A DNA stretch of 58,279 nucleotides from contig CAZKXX010000009.1 of the NCBI GenBank assembly GCA_964556705.1, positions 1 through 58,279 on the forward strand, read 5' to 3'. The notes under the pieces are model-generated. The model saw only the letters and a list, made by a program, of their open reading frames with translations. It did not search any database and was not told the DNA's origin. Both the position numbers and the translations under genes were made by a program. The DNA is from CAZKXX01 sp964556705 (GTDB lineage Bacteria; Acidobacteriota; Terriglobia; UBA7540). Below, one piece after another: positions 8,051-15,869 of the stretch. The first letter of the stretch is position 1. Each line of letters starts with the position of its first letter.

Positions 8051-8650
8051 TCAGGGAGCCATGGCAACGCGGTTCGGGTCCGGAACGAAAGACTGGCTCA
8101 GGTCCACGTGACCACCCAGCGTCTCCACCGGCTGGCCGTGGAGCAGAAAGACGACGCGCCGGACCGACGGAATGTTGGCCGAAAGGGAGTTCACGACCGA
8201 ATAGACGGCCAGCGACTCGCTGGAAATTCCGGGGCCGAATTCTGTGGAAGGATCGCCGCCCAGATCGAGCACGGTCGTGCCGTCGGCGGTCTGGAAGACC
8301 CCCCGAATCGTGGTTCCGGCCGGCAAGCCGCGGCTGCGGCCCTCATGAGACCCTTCAACCAGCGCCAGCAGGACCTGGCGGATGCGGTCCGTTTCCGTCC
8401 TCGCCCACGGCACGCTGCGCTCTTCAGCCACCAACTGGCCGCGGTCGTGAGAAGGGAAGTAAAGTGTCATCACACCTGTCGTGTCGGCCTGCGATTGCAG
8501 GGCGGCTTCGGTCAGGCGTGTCCGGGCGACCTCCTCACGATAGGTCGGGACATCGAGCGCCACGCGACGCGTCAGCAGGCGCAGGTAGAGGAGTCCCGCG
8601 CCCAGGAAGAACAGCACAAGGACGGTCAGGAAGGCTGCGCGCAGGCTCAT
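8051..8650 (-). CDS. Membrane-anchored GerMN-domain protein
   Basis: The 199-residue protein has one N-terminal membrane segment (AAFLTVLVLFFLGAGLLYL) and an extracytoplasmic GerMN domain (LLALVEGS, LPAGTTIRGVF, TVLDLGG, ESLAVYSVVNSLSANIPSVRRVVFLL). GerMN was first named in spore-germination proteins but is widespread in envelope proteins of non-spore-formers. It overlaps the upstream amidase gene by ATGA, so the two are probably translated together and may work on the same cell-wall task. Confidence 0.85.
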   Translation of the reverse strand: MSLRAAFLTVLVLFFLGAGLLYLRLLTRRVALDVPTYREEVARTRLTEAALQSQADTTGVMTLYFPSHDRGQLVAEERSVPWARTETDRIRQVLLALVEGSHEGRSRGLPAGTTIRGVFQTADGTTVLDLGGDPSTEFGPGISSESLAVYSVVNSLSANIPSVRRVVFLLHGQPVETLGGHVDLSQSFVPDPNRVAMAP

Positions 8651-10185
8651 GGCGCCTCCACCCCCCCGCGGAACAATTCCAGGGCCTTAACGACGGCGGT
8701 CGCGATCTCGTTCTGGAAGGCCGGCCGCGTCAGTGCCGCGGCGTCTTCATCCGGCGTCAGGCTGCCGATCTCAATCGCCACGGCGGGCGCGTTGATGCTT
8801 CGCAGCCCGCGAACCGGCTCCTCGCTGGGTTGATCCGCCGTCAGGCCGGTGAGTTCGGCGAATTGGCGGTGCAGCTCCTGGGCCAGGGTTCGACTCCGCT
8901 CCAGATGCCGCGCCTGAATGAGTTCCCAGGGAATGAACGTTTGCGGCAAATCGCCCTCCGGTCCGGCCGGACGGGAAGGGGACTGGTAGAGATAGACGGC
9001 CACGCGCGGACTGCTGACGCCCAGGTTGCCGGCGTGAAATGTCAGATAGACCCAGGGACGCGAGAGGTTAGCGACGCGCTCGCGGTCATCAAAGCTCAGG
9101 GTGACGTCGCCCACCCGTGTCAGTTGCACGCGGTACTGGCGAGTGGCCAGCAGGGCCAGCCGCACGCGCGCGACGAGCTGGGCCACCAGGTCCTTTTCGA
9201 GAATGTGATCGCGGCTGTGCGCGCCGAGTTCGCCGCCGCCGTGCGCGGCATCGAGCATCACCAGGGGTAACGGCGGCCCGCCTGGAGGCGGGACGGGCTC
9301 TTCGGGGATGGCGACCGCGGCGTCTGGTGAGGGAAACATGCCGGGGGCGAGCGGCGGAACGGGCAGTGCCGGCTCGCTGGGCGTTGGCCCGGGCCGGATG
9401 ACGTCCGCCATCAGCACGCGCCCGCCTTCCACCAGGCTCGGATAGAAGTTGAGTCCCGGAAGCGCGGGCGTCAGGATGAGCTTCGGCATGCCGTCCTGGT
9501 CATCGAAGCGGACCTCGCGCAGATAGGGGTCCGTGAATCGGAACACGGACTCGACCGGGTCCACGGGACGCTGGCCGAGAAACACATACCACTTGCCGTC
9601 GCGCGCCGCGGTGCGAAGAGTCACACTCTCGCTGAATTGGACGACGAGGCGCGAGCCGGTCGGCATGGGATCTAACCGAAGGCTAAAACTGATGGGTCGG
9701 ACATCACCGAGAAAGACCCTCGTTGTCCCGACCTGGTGTGCCACAGGTGCTCGTGTAAGGCTTGGCAGAACTCCGCTGATGAAGTCAACAGGTACCATCC
9801 ATTGGCCGCGCTGCTGCCGCACCGGGACCGTCATCTGAATTCGAACATCCTGGACGAGCACTTCCGGGCTGTCCTGACGCACCTCCAGCGCCGTCTCGCC
9901 CAGCCAGACGCGCAGCGTTCCGCGACGCTCCTGAAGCGCCGTCACTTTCCCGACCATATTCAAGACCGGCATCAGCGGGAGGTAAGGCGTCTCGCCAATC
10001 GTTTCGAAAGCGATGATGTGCGGCCCGGCGGGCAGGAAGAAGACGAAATTCTCACCTCGCAGCACGCGGGAAGGCGCGAGCAACAACGAAGCCGCGACCG
10101 CGACAAGGGCGATGACCGGGAACCTGAAGCGACGAAGCGCGGGCCTTTTCAAGAGTCGAAGTCTTGCCTTGTGGCGCGTGTCCAA
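8647..10185 (-). CDS. N-acetylmuramoyl-L-alanine amidase (Amidase_3) with envelope-anchoring N-terminus
   Basis: The enzyme cuts the amide bond between N-acetylmuramic acid and the stem peptide. An N-terminal hydrophobic segment (FPVIALVAVAASLLLAP) serves as signal or anchor. The next ~250 residues resemble copper-amine-oxidase-N/AMIN-type beta domains. A Pro-rich linker leads to the Amidase_3 domain, with zinc-site residues H315 (LDAAHGGG), the glutamate in ILEKDL, the histidine of YLTFHAGN, and the catalytic glutamate in VAIEIGS. It starts at TTG 10185 with GGAGGG upstream. It is the first gene of a four-gene operon. Confidence 0.9.
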   Translation of the reverse strand: MDTRHKARLRLLKRPALRRFRFPVIALVAVAASLLLAPSRVLRGENFVFFLPAGPHIIAFETIGETPYLPLMPVLNMVGKVTALQERRGTLRVWLGETALEVRQDSPEVLVQDVRIQMTVPVRQQRGQWMVPVDFISGVLPSLTRAPVAHQVGTTRVFLGDVRPISFSLRLDPMPTGSRLVVQFSESVTLRTAARDGKWYVFLGQRPVDPVESVFRFTDPYLREVRFDDQDGMPKLILTPALPGLNFYPSLVEGGRVLMADVIRPGPTPSEPALPVPPLAPGMFPSPDAAVAIPEEPVPPPGGPPLPLVMLDAAHGGGELGAHSRDHILEKDLVAQLVARVRLALLATRQYRVQLTRVGDVTLSFDDRERVANLSRPWVYLTFHAGNLGVSSPRVAVYLYQSPSRPAGPEGDLPQTFIPWELIQARHLERSRTLAQELHRQFAELTGLTADQPSEEPVRGLRSINAPAVAIEIGSLTPDEDAAALTRPAFQNEIATAVVKALELFRGGVEAP

Positions 10186-10211
10186 GGGTTATGCGAGACC
10201 CTCCGCGATTC

Positions 10212-10240
10212 ATTGTATAGGACGCTCGCCACTTCATCAA
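10212..10240 (-). promoter_or_regulatory. Probable sigma70 promoter of the amidase-GerMN-rph-rdgB operon
   Basis: Minus strand TTGATG (10240-10235), 17 nt, TACAAT (10217-10212). Predicted +1 is near 10205, about 20 nt before the TTG start at 10185. Confidence 0.5.
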
Positions 10241-10320
10241 TGCAGCGGGCCTGCGCTGGGCTCTGCCGGCGCGCGCCGACGCCGGGCCTAATCGTTCCCT
10301 CAAGCTCCGCAAACAGCCTC

Positions 10321-10349
10321 TTGACGCGAGGGCCGGCGAGGTTTACATT
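10321..10349 (+). promoter_or_regulatory. Probable sigma70 promoter of the PilZ gene
   Basis: TTGACG (10321-10326), 17 nt, TACATT (10344-10349). Predicted +1 is near 10356, followed by a GGGGAGG ribosome binding site before ATG 10391. Confidence 0.55.
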
Positions 10350-10390
10350 CAGGGCAACTTATCCGTCCCCTGAGTGCGGGGAGGCTGGCT

Positions 10391-10699
10391 ATGCTGGACG
10401 CAGTTTCCCGCGAGCATCGCCGGAGTCTTCGGACTCCCGTCACCCTTCCGATCACGCTCTATGCCGGCGCAAACGGCAGAAAGCTCGAGTACTACGCGGT
10501 GGCGCTAGACCTCTCCTGTCAAGGGACCAGGGTGCGAACGCCGCTTCCTTTGTCGCAGGGGCAGGTCGTGACCGTGGCTCTCGATTACTCAGGCGGCTAC
10601 GCGGTTCCCGGGCGCGTGGTGTGGGTGGGCCCTGAAGCCTCGGACCGCGAAGGCCAGGTCGGCATCGAGTTCGCTTTTTCGCTTCCACTGCCTGTCTGA
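10391..10699 (+). CDS. Single-domain PilZ protein
   Basis: PilZ domains bind cyclic di-GMP. This 102-residue protein is essentially one PilZ domain and keeps both binding motifs: RxxxR at R10-R14 (HRRSLR) and DxSxxG at D40-G45 (DLSCQG). Such stand-alone PilZ proteins act as c-di-GMP effectors on motility, secretion or exopolysaccharide machinery; the partner is not in the window. It has its own promoter and sits 101 bp before a STAS-domain gene. Confidence 0.88.
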   Translation: MLDAVSREHRRSLRTPVTLPITLYAGANGRKLEYYAVALDLSCQGTRVRTPLPLSQGQVVTVALDYSGGYAVPGRVVWVGPEASDREGQVGIEFAFSLPLPV

Positions 10700-10765
10700 C
10701 AACCCTCACCGTTCGCCGGGTCCCTTGCCTGACCGGGACGCCGTGTCTCGCCGGAGCAGATCAGC

Positions 10766-10794
10766 TTGATTTGACCCGTCACATCCGCTAGGTT
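10766..10794 (+). promoter_or_regulatory. Probable sigma70 promoter giving a leaderless STAS mRNA
   Basis: TTGATT (10766-10771), 17 nt, TAGGTT (10789-10794). Initiation 7 nt downstream falls on the A of ATG 10801, and no ribosome binding site is visible before that ATG. Confidence 0.45.
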
Positions 10795-10800
10795 CGCCCC

Positions 10801-11166
10801 ATGCGACACCAGGGTGGATACTGGTCGAAGTTCTCGATTACGGTCCGGGAAAACGGCGCCGTTTCGATTCTGGATCTCGACGGCCCGCTCGGCATCGGCG
10901 AATCGCGCGCCGAGCTCGGCCTGCGGATTGACGAGCTGCTGGCCGCGGGCGCGCGAAAGATCGCCATTAACCTCTCCAAAGTGCCCTTCGTGGACAGCAC
11001 GGGAGTCGGCGCGCTGGTGAACGCGCACACGGCCGTGGAAGCGGCGGGCGGGAAGTGCAAAGTTTTTGCAGTCCACCCGCACGTCACGAAAGTTCTCGCC
11101 GTGACTCGAGTGGACCGCGTGCTCGATGTGGTGCGGGACGAGGAGGCGGCGGTCGCGGGCTTCTGA
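10801..11166 (+). CDS. STAS-domain anti-sigma factor antagonist (SpoIIAA/RsbV-like)
   Basis: The 121-residue protein is one STAS domain. S66 in VPFVDSTGVGALV is the residue normally phosphorylated by a partner anti-sigma kinase, which switches the antagonist off. No kinase or sigma factor gene is adjacent, so the partner must be elsewhere. The promoter arrangement suggests a leaderless mRNA. The selenocysteine tRNA gene follows 100 bp downstream. Confidence 0.87.
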   Translation: MRHQGGYWSKFSITVRENGAVSILDLDGPLGIGESRAELGLRIDELLAAGARKIAINLSKVPFVDSTGVGALVNAHTAVEAAGGKCKVFAVHPHVTKVLAVTRVDRVLDVVRDEEAAVAGF

Positions 11167-11231
11167 CGGCCCGCGCCTGGCGGTAGGTACGTTTCTATCG
11201 ACCGGAATCGTTTCTGCCGAGAATCGCGACG

Positions 11232-11260
11232 TTGACGCTCTTTCTCTCCTCCTTTAGGAT
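11232..11260 (+). promoter_or_regulatory. Promoter of selC
   Basis: TTGACG (11232-11237), 17 nt, TAGGAT (11255-11260). Initiation 7 nt after the -10 box falls on G11267, the first base of the mature tRNA, so 5' processing may be unnecessary. The hexamers equal those before ispH. Confidence 0.6.
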
Positions 11261-11266
11261 GGTTCC

Positions 11267-11361
11267 GGAAGTGCATGCGGGCTGGTGTCCGCCCGGGACT
11301 TCAAATCCTGCGGGTCTGCCTCAGGTGGACCGGTCGGTTCGATTCCGACACACTTCCGCCA
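11267..11361 (+). tRNA. selC: Selenocysteine tRNA, anticodon UCA
   Basis: This 95-nt gene folds as a bacterial tRNA-Sec. The acceptor pairs 11267-11274 with 11350-11357 (seven pairs plus a C-A mismatch at the eighth). The D-stem has 6 bp closing a 4-nt loop (11277-11282 with 11287-11292), a hallmark of tRNA-Sec. The anticodon stem 11294-11298/11306-11310 encloses CTTCAAA with anticodon TCA at 11301-11303. The long variable arm has 8 bp around TCA (11313-11320 with 11324-11331). The T-stem is GTCGG/CCGAC with loop TTCGATT. Discriminator G and CCA (11359-11361) are encoded. UCA reads UGA, which serves the selenoprotein gene at 25067 in this window. Confidence 0.96.
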
Positions 11362-11373
11362 GAACTTTTCCCC

Positions 11374-11544
11374 ATGGCCCGCAAGAAAAGCCGCAAACCG
11401 AAACGACTGACAGCCGTCGGGCTCGTCAAGCTCCGGGCGCGGACTCAGGTCGGCGCGCCGCCGCCCGTGAAGCGCCAGGAAGGCCGCAAGAAAAAGCGCC
11501 CGAAACACAAGAAACGGGAACTGGAACGCGAAGCTCAGGGGTAA
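11374..11544 (+). CDS. Possible 56-residue highly basic protein
   Basis: An ATG 13 nt after the tRNA-Sec end opens a 56-codon frame rich in Lys and Arg (MARKKSRKPKRL, then EGRKKKRPKHKK). I recognise no family. There is no clear ribosome binding site, and the reading may be chance in GC-rich DNA. If real, it could be co-transcribed with selC. Confidence 0.25.
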   Translation: MARKKSRKPKRLTAVGLVKLRARTQVGAPPPVKRQEGRKKKRPKHKKRELEREAQG

Positions 11545-11555
11545 TCGAATCGGAC

Positions 11556-11581
11556 GGGACAGTCTTTGTTTTTCCTGTCCC
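11556..11581. terminator. Hairpin with T-rich loop after selC
   Basis: GGGACAG (11556-11562) pairs with CTGTCCC (11575-11581) around a T-rich 12-nt loop. A second short hairpin, AGGCTTG/CAAGCCT, lies at 11631-11647. Neither has a clean U-tail. They may end transcription from selC and from the convergent TlpA-like gene. Confidence 0.3.
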
Positions 11582-11592
11582 CTGTTCCCTGG

Positions 11593-11620
11593 AACCTGTA
11601 ACCTGCAACCTGCAACCTGT
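11593..11620 (+). repeat. Four tandem AACCTGN heptamers
   Basis: AACCTGT, AACCTGC, AACCTGC and AACCTGT stand head to tail. They lie in the non-coding strip between the small basic frame and the TlpA-like gene. Related CCTGTCCCCTGT strings flank them. Confidence 0.6.
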
Positions 11621-11660
11621 CCCCTGTTTCAGGCTTGAACCAAGCCTAACTCTTCGACCC

Positions 11661-12155
11661 TCAACCGGGTTTGAATTCGGGGACGTGGTCTTTCGGCGTG
11701 AAAAGCGGCGAGAGGTTGACGCGATAGTGGTTCGCCAACCAACGCTGAATTTCCAGGAGGTCGGCCTTGCAGAATCCGTCGCCGGTGAACTCAACCTGGC
11801 CGTCGGGCGAGATTAGGAAGAGCGTGGGGACGTACTGAATGCCGTAAGCGCGCGAGACCTCGTAGGGATACTCGTCAATCAGAAACGGAAAAGACGTTTC
11901 GAACTCCTTCGCGAACCTCAGGCTCTGGCGCGCGTCGTCCTGAGAGACGCCCCAGATCTGGACGCGCTGGTCGCGCAGTTGTTGGTAGAGCCGTTCGAGG
12001 AAGGGAAACGTGAACTGGCAGGTGGGACAGCTCACCTTGAAGAAGGCCACAAGGACGGGCCCGTTGGCCAGGCCCTTGGCGAGCGAAACGGCCTGGCCTT
12101 CCGTATTTTTCAGTTCAAACGCCGGAGCCTTCTTTCCGGCGGCCACTGTCGCCAT
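11661..12155 (-). CDS. TlpA/AhpC-TSA-like thioredoxin-fold protein
   Basis: The 164-residue protein is a thioredoxin-fold redoxin with the dithiol C43-P-T-C46 (FFKVSCPTCQFTFPFL) and a cis-proline region YGIQYVPTLFLI. It has no signal peptide, so it probably works in the cytoplasm as a thiol oxidoreductase or peroxidase. ATG 12155 is preferred because GGGGTGA lies 6 nt upstream; a GTG at 12164 is also in frame. It follows the VWA gene after 63 bp on the same strand and may be in its operon. Unlike the peroxiredoxin at 25067, this one uses ordinary cysteines. Confidence 0.85.
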   Translation of the reverse strand: MATVAAGKKAPAFELKNTEGQAVSLAKGLANGPVLVAFFKVSCPTCQFTFPFLERLYQQLRDQRVQIWGVSQDDARQSLRFAKEFETSFPFLIDEYPYEVSRAYGIQYVPTLFLISPDGQVEFTGDGFCKADLLEIQRWLANHYRVNLSPLFTPKDHVPEFKPG

Positions 12156-12218
12156 CGGACTCACCCCGGGTGCGCGAAACGCCCCATTCTATTCGATTTC
12201 CCTCCCGCCGCGCCGGCT

Positions 12219-13475
12219 TCAATGAATGTGTTTGATCTTCTTCTGCATGTAGTCCATGAGCAGATACTGGCCGAGCGTATAGGGCGTGGTGAAGTAGGCC
12301 TTGCCCCGGCAGATTTCCGTCACCTTCTGGACGAAATTCACCAGGCCGTAGTCGGAGGCCAGCATGAACGTGTTGATGAGAATGCCGTTCCGCCGGCAGC
12401 GCGCCACCTCGTGCAGCGTTTCTGAAACCACCAGCGGGTCGAGCCCGAAGGCGTTCTTGTAGATGCGCCCGTCTTCGAGCGTCAGCGCCGAGGGCTTGCC
12501 GTCCGTAATCATCACGATCTGGCGCATGTCCTTCTTCTGGCGCGAAAGCACACGCTGCGCGACGCGCAGCCCTTCGCGCGTGTTCGTGTAGTAGGGGCCG
12601 ACCCGCACGCGCGCCAGTTCCGAAAGGGGGATTTCCTCGGCGGAATCGTGAAAGAGCACCAGGTGGAGCGTGTCGCCGGGATATTGCGAGCGAATCAGAT
12701 GGGTCAGCGCCAGTGCCACCTTTTTGGCGGGCGTGAATCGGTCCTCGCCGTACAGGATCATGCTGTGGCTGCAATCGAGCATCAGCACGGTGGCGCAGGA
12801 ACTCTGGTATTCGCACTGGCGCACTTGCAGGTCCTGGTAGTCGAACTCGAGCGGGAAGTCCGCGCCGTGTCGGCGGATGGCGGAAAGCAGCGTCGCGTTC
12901 ACGTCCAGGTTCATCGTGTCGCCGAATTCGTAGCGGCGACTGGAGCCGTCCGATTCCACGCCCGTCGCCAGTTCGCGCGTGTCGTGGCGGCCGAAACTCG
13001 ATTTGCCGAGCGAAGCCAGCAAGTCTTTGAGCGTCTTGAATCCGAGAAAATCGAGCGCCTTGTCCGTAATCTCGAACTTCGCGCGCCCTTCGGGACCCGT
13101 CAACTGGCCCGGCCGGGGCTCGGCCCGCTGGCCCTGCTGTTGCGGCGGCCGCTCGATTGTGATGTAACCTTCCTCCGCCAGCCGCTCCATCAGCTTGTTG
13201 ATCAGTTCCGAGAGCTTTGAGTCGCGGTACTCTTCGGCGCTCTGCATCAACTGCTGGAGGAGTTCGGGCGGAATCAGGCCCTCGCGCCGCAGCGCCTCGA
13301 GCAGCGCCTGATGCAAGGCCTCCATCGTGCGCTCCGGGTCCATTTCGTAAAACTGCTGGTACTGGTTCTGGAATCCGCTTTCGAGGAGGAAGTCCTGAAG
13401 CATCTGGAGCAGGTCTTCGGTGCTCAGACCGTCCAGCAGCTCGGGCTCGAATTTGGAGTACTTGATGTATTTCAT
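12219..13475 (-). CDS. VWA-domain protein, partner of the adjacent AAA ATPase
   Basis: The 418-residue protein has a helical N-terminal half (LSTEDLLQMLQDFLLESGFQ onward) and a C-terminal von Willebrand A domain with the metal site D234-C-S-H-S. VWA proteins beside MoxR/ChlI-type ATPases usually form chelatase-like pairs that insert metals into, or assemble, other proteins. ATG 13475 is chosen; an in-frame extension to 13550 lacks family-like sequence. The 107 bp before it hold no gene. Confidence 0.85.
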   Translation of the reverse strand: MKYIKYSKFEPELLDGLSTEDLLQMLQDFLLESGFQNQYQQFYEMDPERTMEALHQALLEALRREGLIPPELLQQLMQSAEEYRDSKLSELINKLMERLAEEGYITIERPPQQQGQRAEPRPGQLTGPEGRAKFEITDKALDFLGFKTLKDLLASLGKSSFGRHDTRELATGVESDGSSRRYEFGDTMNLDVNATLLSAIRRHGADFPLEFDYQDLQVRQCEYQSSCATVLMLDCSHSMILYGEDRFTPAKKVALALTHLIRSQYPGDTLHLVLFHDSAEEIPLSELARVRVGPYYTNTREGLRVAQRVLSRQKKDMRQIVMITDGKPSALTLEDGRIYKNAFGLDPLVVSETLHEVARCRRNGILINTFMLASDYGLVNFVQKVTEICRGKAYFTTPYTLGQYLLMDYMQKKIKHIH

Positions 13476-13582
13476 TTCTGAGGAACGGCGTCCTTGGTCC
13501 TTCACCCGTAGTCCTTTGTGCGAGACGGGCCGAGCCTTGTTCCTCTTCAAAAGGGACTACAGGTCAAGCACACAGGACGGAC

Positions 13583-15061
13583 TTAGTTCAACGGCCTGCG
13601 CCGCGGGCCGGGCGGGACACCGAAGTCGTCGTCGCGCGCGTCGCTGCGCGCCGGCCTCGGCGCTTCGGCGAAGTAGCCCACCTCTTCGTTTCGGCTGATT
13701 TTCTTGAGCGAGTAAAGGCCTTCCAGAACGAACTCTGCGGCCGAGACCAGCAGCGACGGCTCATCCTTGGGCCTCACGCCGAGCGGCGGCGTTTTCTCGA
13801 ACAAACCCTGGATCTTCTTCAAGTGTCCGTAGACTTCTTCAGTGGGCGCGTCGACGGAATACTTCAACTTGCCGCCCAGTTCGAACCACTGCACCACTGA
13901 GTGCATCGGGACGTTGTCGAAATACTTCTTGAAGACGCGCGCCGTGGCCTGGCGGATGATGTCGCGCGCCACGTTGTCGGCGCCGCGGACCTCGCCTTCG
14001 TATTCGAGCTCGAACTTGCCGGTGAGCGAGGGCAACGCGGCGTAAATATCCGCGGGGCGCGGCACCGCTACTTTTTCGCCGTGCAGCAGGGCGCGGCGCT
14101 CGGCGTTGGAAACCACGTTCTCGAGCGCGGTAATCGGCAGCCGCTGGCTGACGCCGCTGCGCTTGTCCACCTTCTTTTCCTGCCGAGCTTCGAAGGCGAT
14201 GCTTTCGATGACCTCGCGGATAAACTGCGGAATCAGCACCGTCCCGCCGCCGTCGCGCTCCGTCCAGGCCTCCTGAGCGGTGATTTCGATGGCGTGTTCG
14301 AGCGTCACCGGGTAATGGGTGCGGACCTCGGAGCCGATGCGGTCCGTGAGCGGCGTGATGATCTTTCCGCGCGCCGTGTAGTCTTCGGGATTGGCCGTGA
14401 AGACGAGCGCGACGTCGAGCGGCAGGCGGACCGGGTAGCCCTTAATCTGCACGTCGCCTTCCTGCATGATGTTGAACAGCCCCACTTGGATTTTTCCGGC
14501 AAGGTCCGGCAGCTCGTTGATGGCGAAGACGCCGCGATTGGCGCGGGGAAGCAGGCCGTAATGAATCGTCAGCTCGCTGGAGAGCGCGTGGCCGCCGCGC
14601 GCCGCCTTGATGGGATCGAGGTCGCCGAGGATGTCGGCGATGGTGACGTCGGGCGTCGCCAGCTTCTCAACATAGCGGTGCTCGCGCGGCAGCCAGGCGA
14701 TCGCCGTGGCGTCTCCGCACTCGCGCAGCCGCTCGTTGCAGGCGCGGCAGAGCGGATGGAAGGGGTCGTCGTTGATCTCGCAGCCGGCGACGTAAGGAAT
14801 CTCCTCATCGAGCAGGTTCACCAGCGCGCGCAGGATGCGGCTCTTGGCCTGCCCGCGAAGGCCCAGCAGGATGAAGTTGTGCCGAGCCAGGATAGCGTTC
14901 GAAATCTGCGGAATCACCGTGTCGTCGTAACCGATGATTCCCGGGAAAAGCGTTTCGCCCTCGCGCAGCTTGCGCACGAGGTTGGCGCGCATTTCGTCCT
15001 TGACGCTGCGCGTCCGGTAACCGGACTGCTTCAGATCACCCAGCGTTTTCAGTTTTTGCAT
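13583..15061 (-). CDS. MoxR/Mg-chelatase-I-type AAA+ ATPase
   Basis: The 492-residue protein has Walker A (GLRGQAKS, K73), a segment with several cysteines (CEINDD, then CRACNERLRECGD) that may bind zinc, the Walker B-like GVFAINELPDLAGKIQ and a sensor region FTANPEDYTARGKI. The C-terminal half is larger than in plain MoxR proteins and nearer to magnesium-chelatase subunit I. It is read together with the VWA gene from a strong promoter. The client cannot be inferred. Start ATG 15061; an extension to 15079 is less likely. Confidence 0.87.
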   Translation of the reverse strand: MQKLKTLGDLKQSGYRTRSVKDEMRANLVRKLREGETLFPGIIGYDDTVIPQISNAILARHNFILLGLRGQAKSRILRALVNLLDEEIPYVAGCEINDDPFHPLCRACNERLRECGDATAIAWLPREHRYVEKLATPDVTIADILGDLDPIKAARGGHALSSELTIHYGLLPRANRGVFAINELPDLAGKIQVGLFNIMQEGDVQIKGYPVRLPLDVALVFTANPEDYTARGKIITPLTDRIGSEVRTHYPVTLEHAIEITAQEAWTERDGGGTVLIPQFIREVIESIAFEARQEKKVDKRSGVSQRLPITALENVVSNAERRALLHGEKVAVPRPADIYAALPSLTGKFELEYEGEVRGADNVARDIIRQATARVFKKYFDNVPMHSVVQWFELGGKLKYSVDAPTEEVYGHLKKIQGLFEKTPPLGVRPKDEPSLLVSAAEFVLEGLYSLKKISRNEEVGYFAEAPRPARSDARDDDFGVPPGPRRRPLN

Positions 15062-15082
15062 TGGCCCCGTCCCCTGCAACTG

Positions 15083-15111
15083 ATTATAGGCGAGCGCACT
15101 TCCTGACTCAA
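15083..15111 (-). promoter_or_regulatory. Strong sigma70 promoter of the ATPase-VWA operon
   Basis: Minus strand TTGAGT (15111-15106), 17 nt, perfect TATAAT (15088-15083). Predicted +1 is near 15076, 15 nt before ATG 15061. Confidence 0.65.
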
Positions 15112-15153
15112 CGGGCGTTTCGCGGTGCGTCGGCGACCCTTCCTTCTGGATGA

Positions 15154-15807
15154 TTAGAGGGAATACTTCGGATTGCCGTTGCCCCCGGCCTTGCGGCGCG
15201 ATTCGGAGACAAGGTCGAGGCGCGAAAGCAGGCGGTCCAAGACGCGCGTCACTTCGCGCAGCCGCTCGCCTTCGTTCCGGAGCGTCAGGAGCTGCTGCTT
15301 GAACTCCAGGTCGAGCGGCAGAGGCCCGGCAATCCGGAAGGAGAGGTGCCGATAGGGGCGGGGAAGGTGGATGGGAATCTCGCTCGATTTGTGCAGGCGC
15401 TGCATCGCCTGGCGGAAGAGGTCGAGGGCGACGCCGGCTTCGGCTTCGTCCGGAAGTTCGGTGTCGGGGTCGTCGTCGAAGTATTCGACGGCGGCGCGGA
15501 CGTACGGCCGGTCTTCGTTGGTGTAGAGAATTTCGAACCGCCGCCGCCCCACCGTGAAGATATCCATCCGTCCGTCTTCGTAGCGGCGCGTCACGTTGAC
15601 GATGCCCGCCGTGCAGCCGACCGAAGCGATTTCACGCCCCTGAGCCAGCACGACACCGAAGTCCTGCGCCGGCGCGCTCGCCGCTTTGGCCTTCAGACAC
15701 TCGCCGATCATCTGCTTGTAGCGGTCCTCGAAAATATGCAGCGGCAGCGGCTCCTCGGGCAGGAGAACGGTTTCCAGAGGAAAGAGGGGAAGCAGCAGGT
15801 CGTCCAT
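15154..15807 (-). CDS. LON substrate-binding-domain protein (Lon N-terminal-like, no protease)
   Basis: The 217-residue protein matches the N-terminal domain of Lon protease: LLPLFPLETVLLPEEPLPLHIFEDRYKQM (read in two parts, LLPLFPLETVLLP and LPLHIFEDRY) and a GRRRFEIL segment. It has no AAA or protease domain. Such stand-alone LON proteins are common and may bind peptides or regulate proteolysis. ATG 15807 opens directly at the domain. A perfect minus-strand -10 box TATAAT lies at 15850-15845 with no good -35, overlapping nothing coding but close to the MFS stop. Confidence 0.85.
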   Translation of the reverse strand: MDDLLLPLFPLETVLLPEEPLPLHIFEDRYKQMIGECLKAKAASAPAQDFGVVLAQGREIASVGCTAGIVNVTRRYEDGRMDIFTVGRRRFEILYTNEDRPYVRAAVEYFDDDPDTELPDEAEAGVALDLFRQAMQRLHKSSEIPIHLPRPYRHLSFRIAGPLPLDLEFKQQLLTLRNEGERLREVTRVLDRLLSRLDLVSESRRKAGGNGNPKYSL

Positions 15808-15844
15808 GGGGACGGCTCCGGGGCGTGGCGCGACGAACGCGGGG

Positions 15845-15850
15845 ATTATA
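15845..15850 (-). promoter_or_regulatory. -10 box before the LON-domain gene
   Basis: TATAAT on the minus strand, about 38 nt before the ATG at 15807. The -35 region lies within the end of the MFS gene and matches poorly. Confidence 0.3.
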
Positions 15851-15869
15851 GCACGGCGCGGACAGCGGC

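Noticed and set aside
11661..12155. Possible second selenoprotein among redoxins
   Set aside because: The TlpA-like protein has ordinary cysteines (CPTC) and no in-frame TGA before its natural end.
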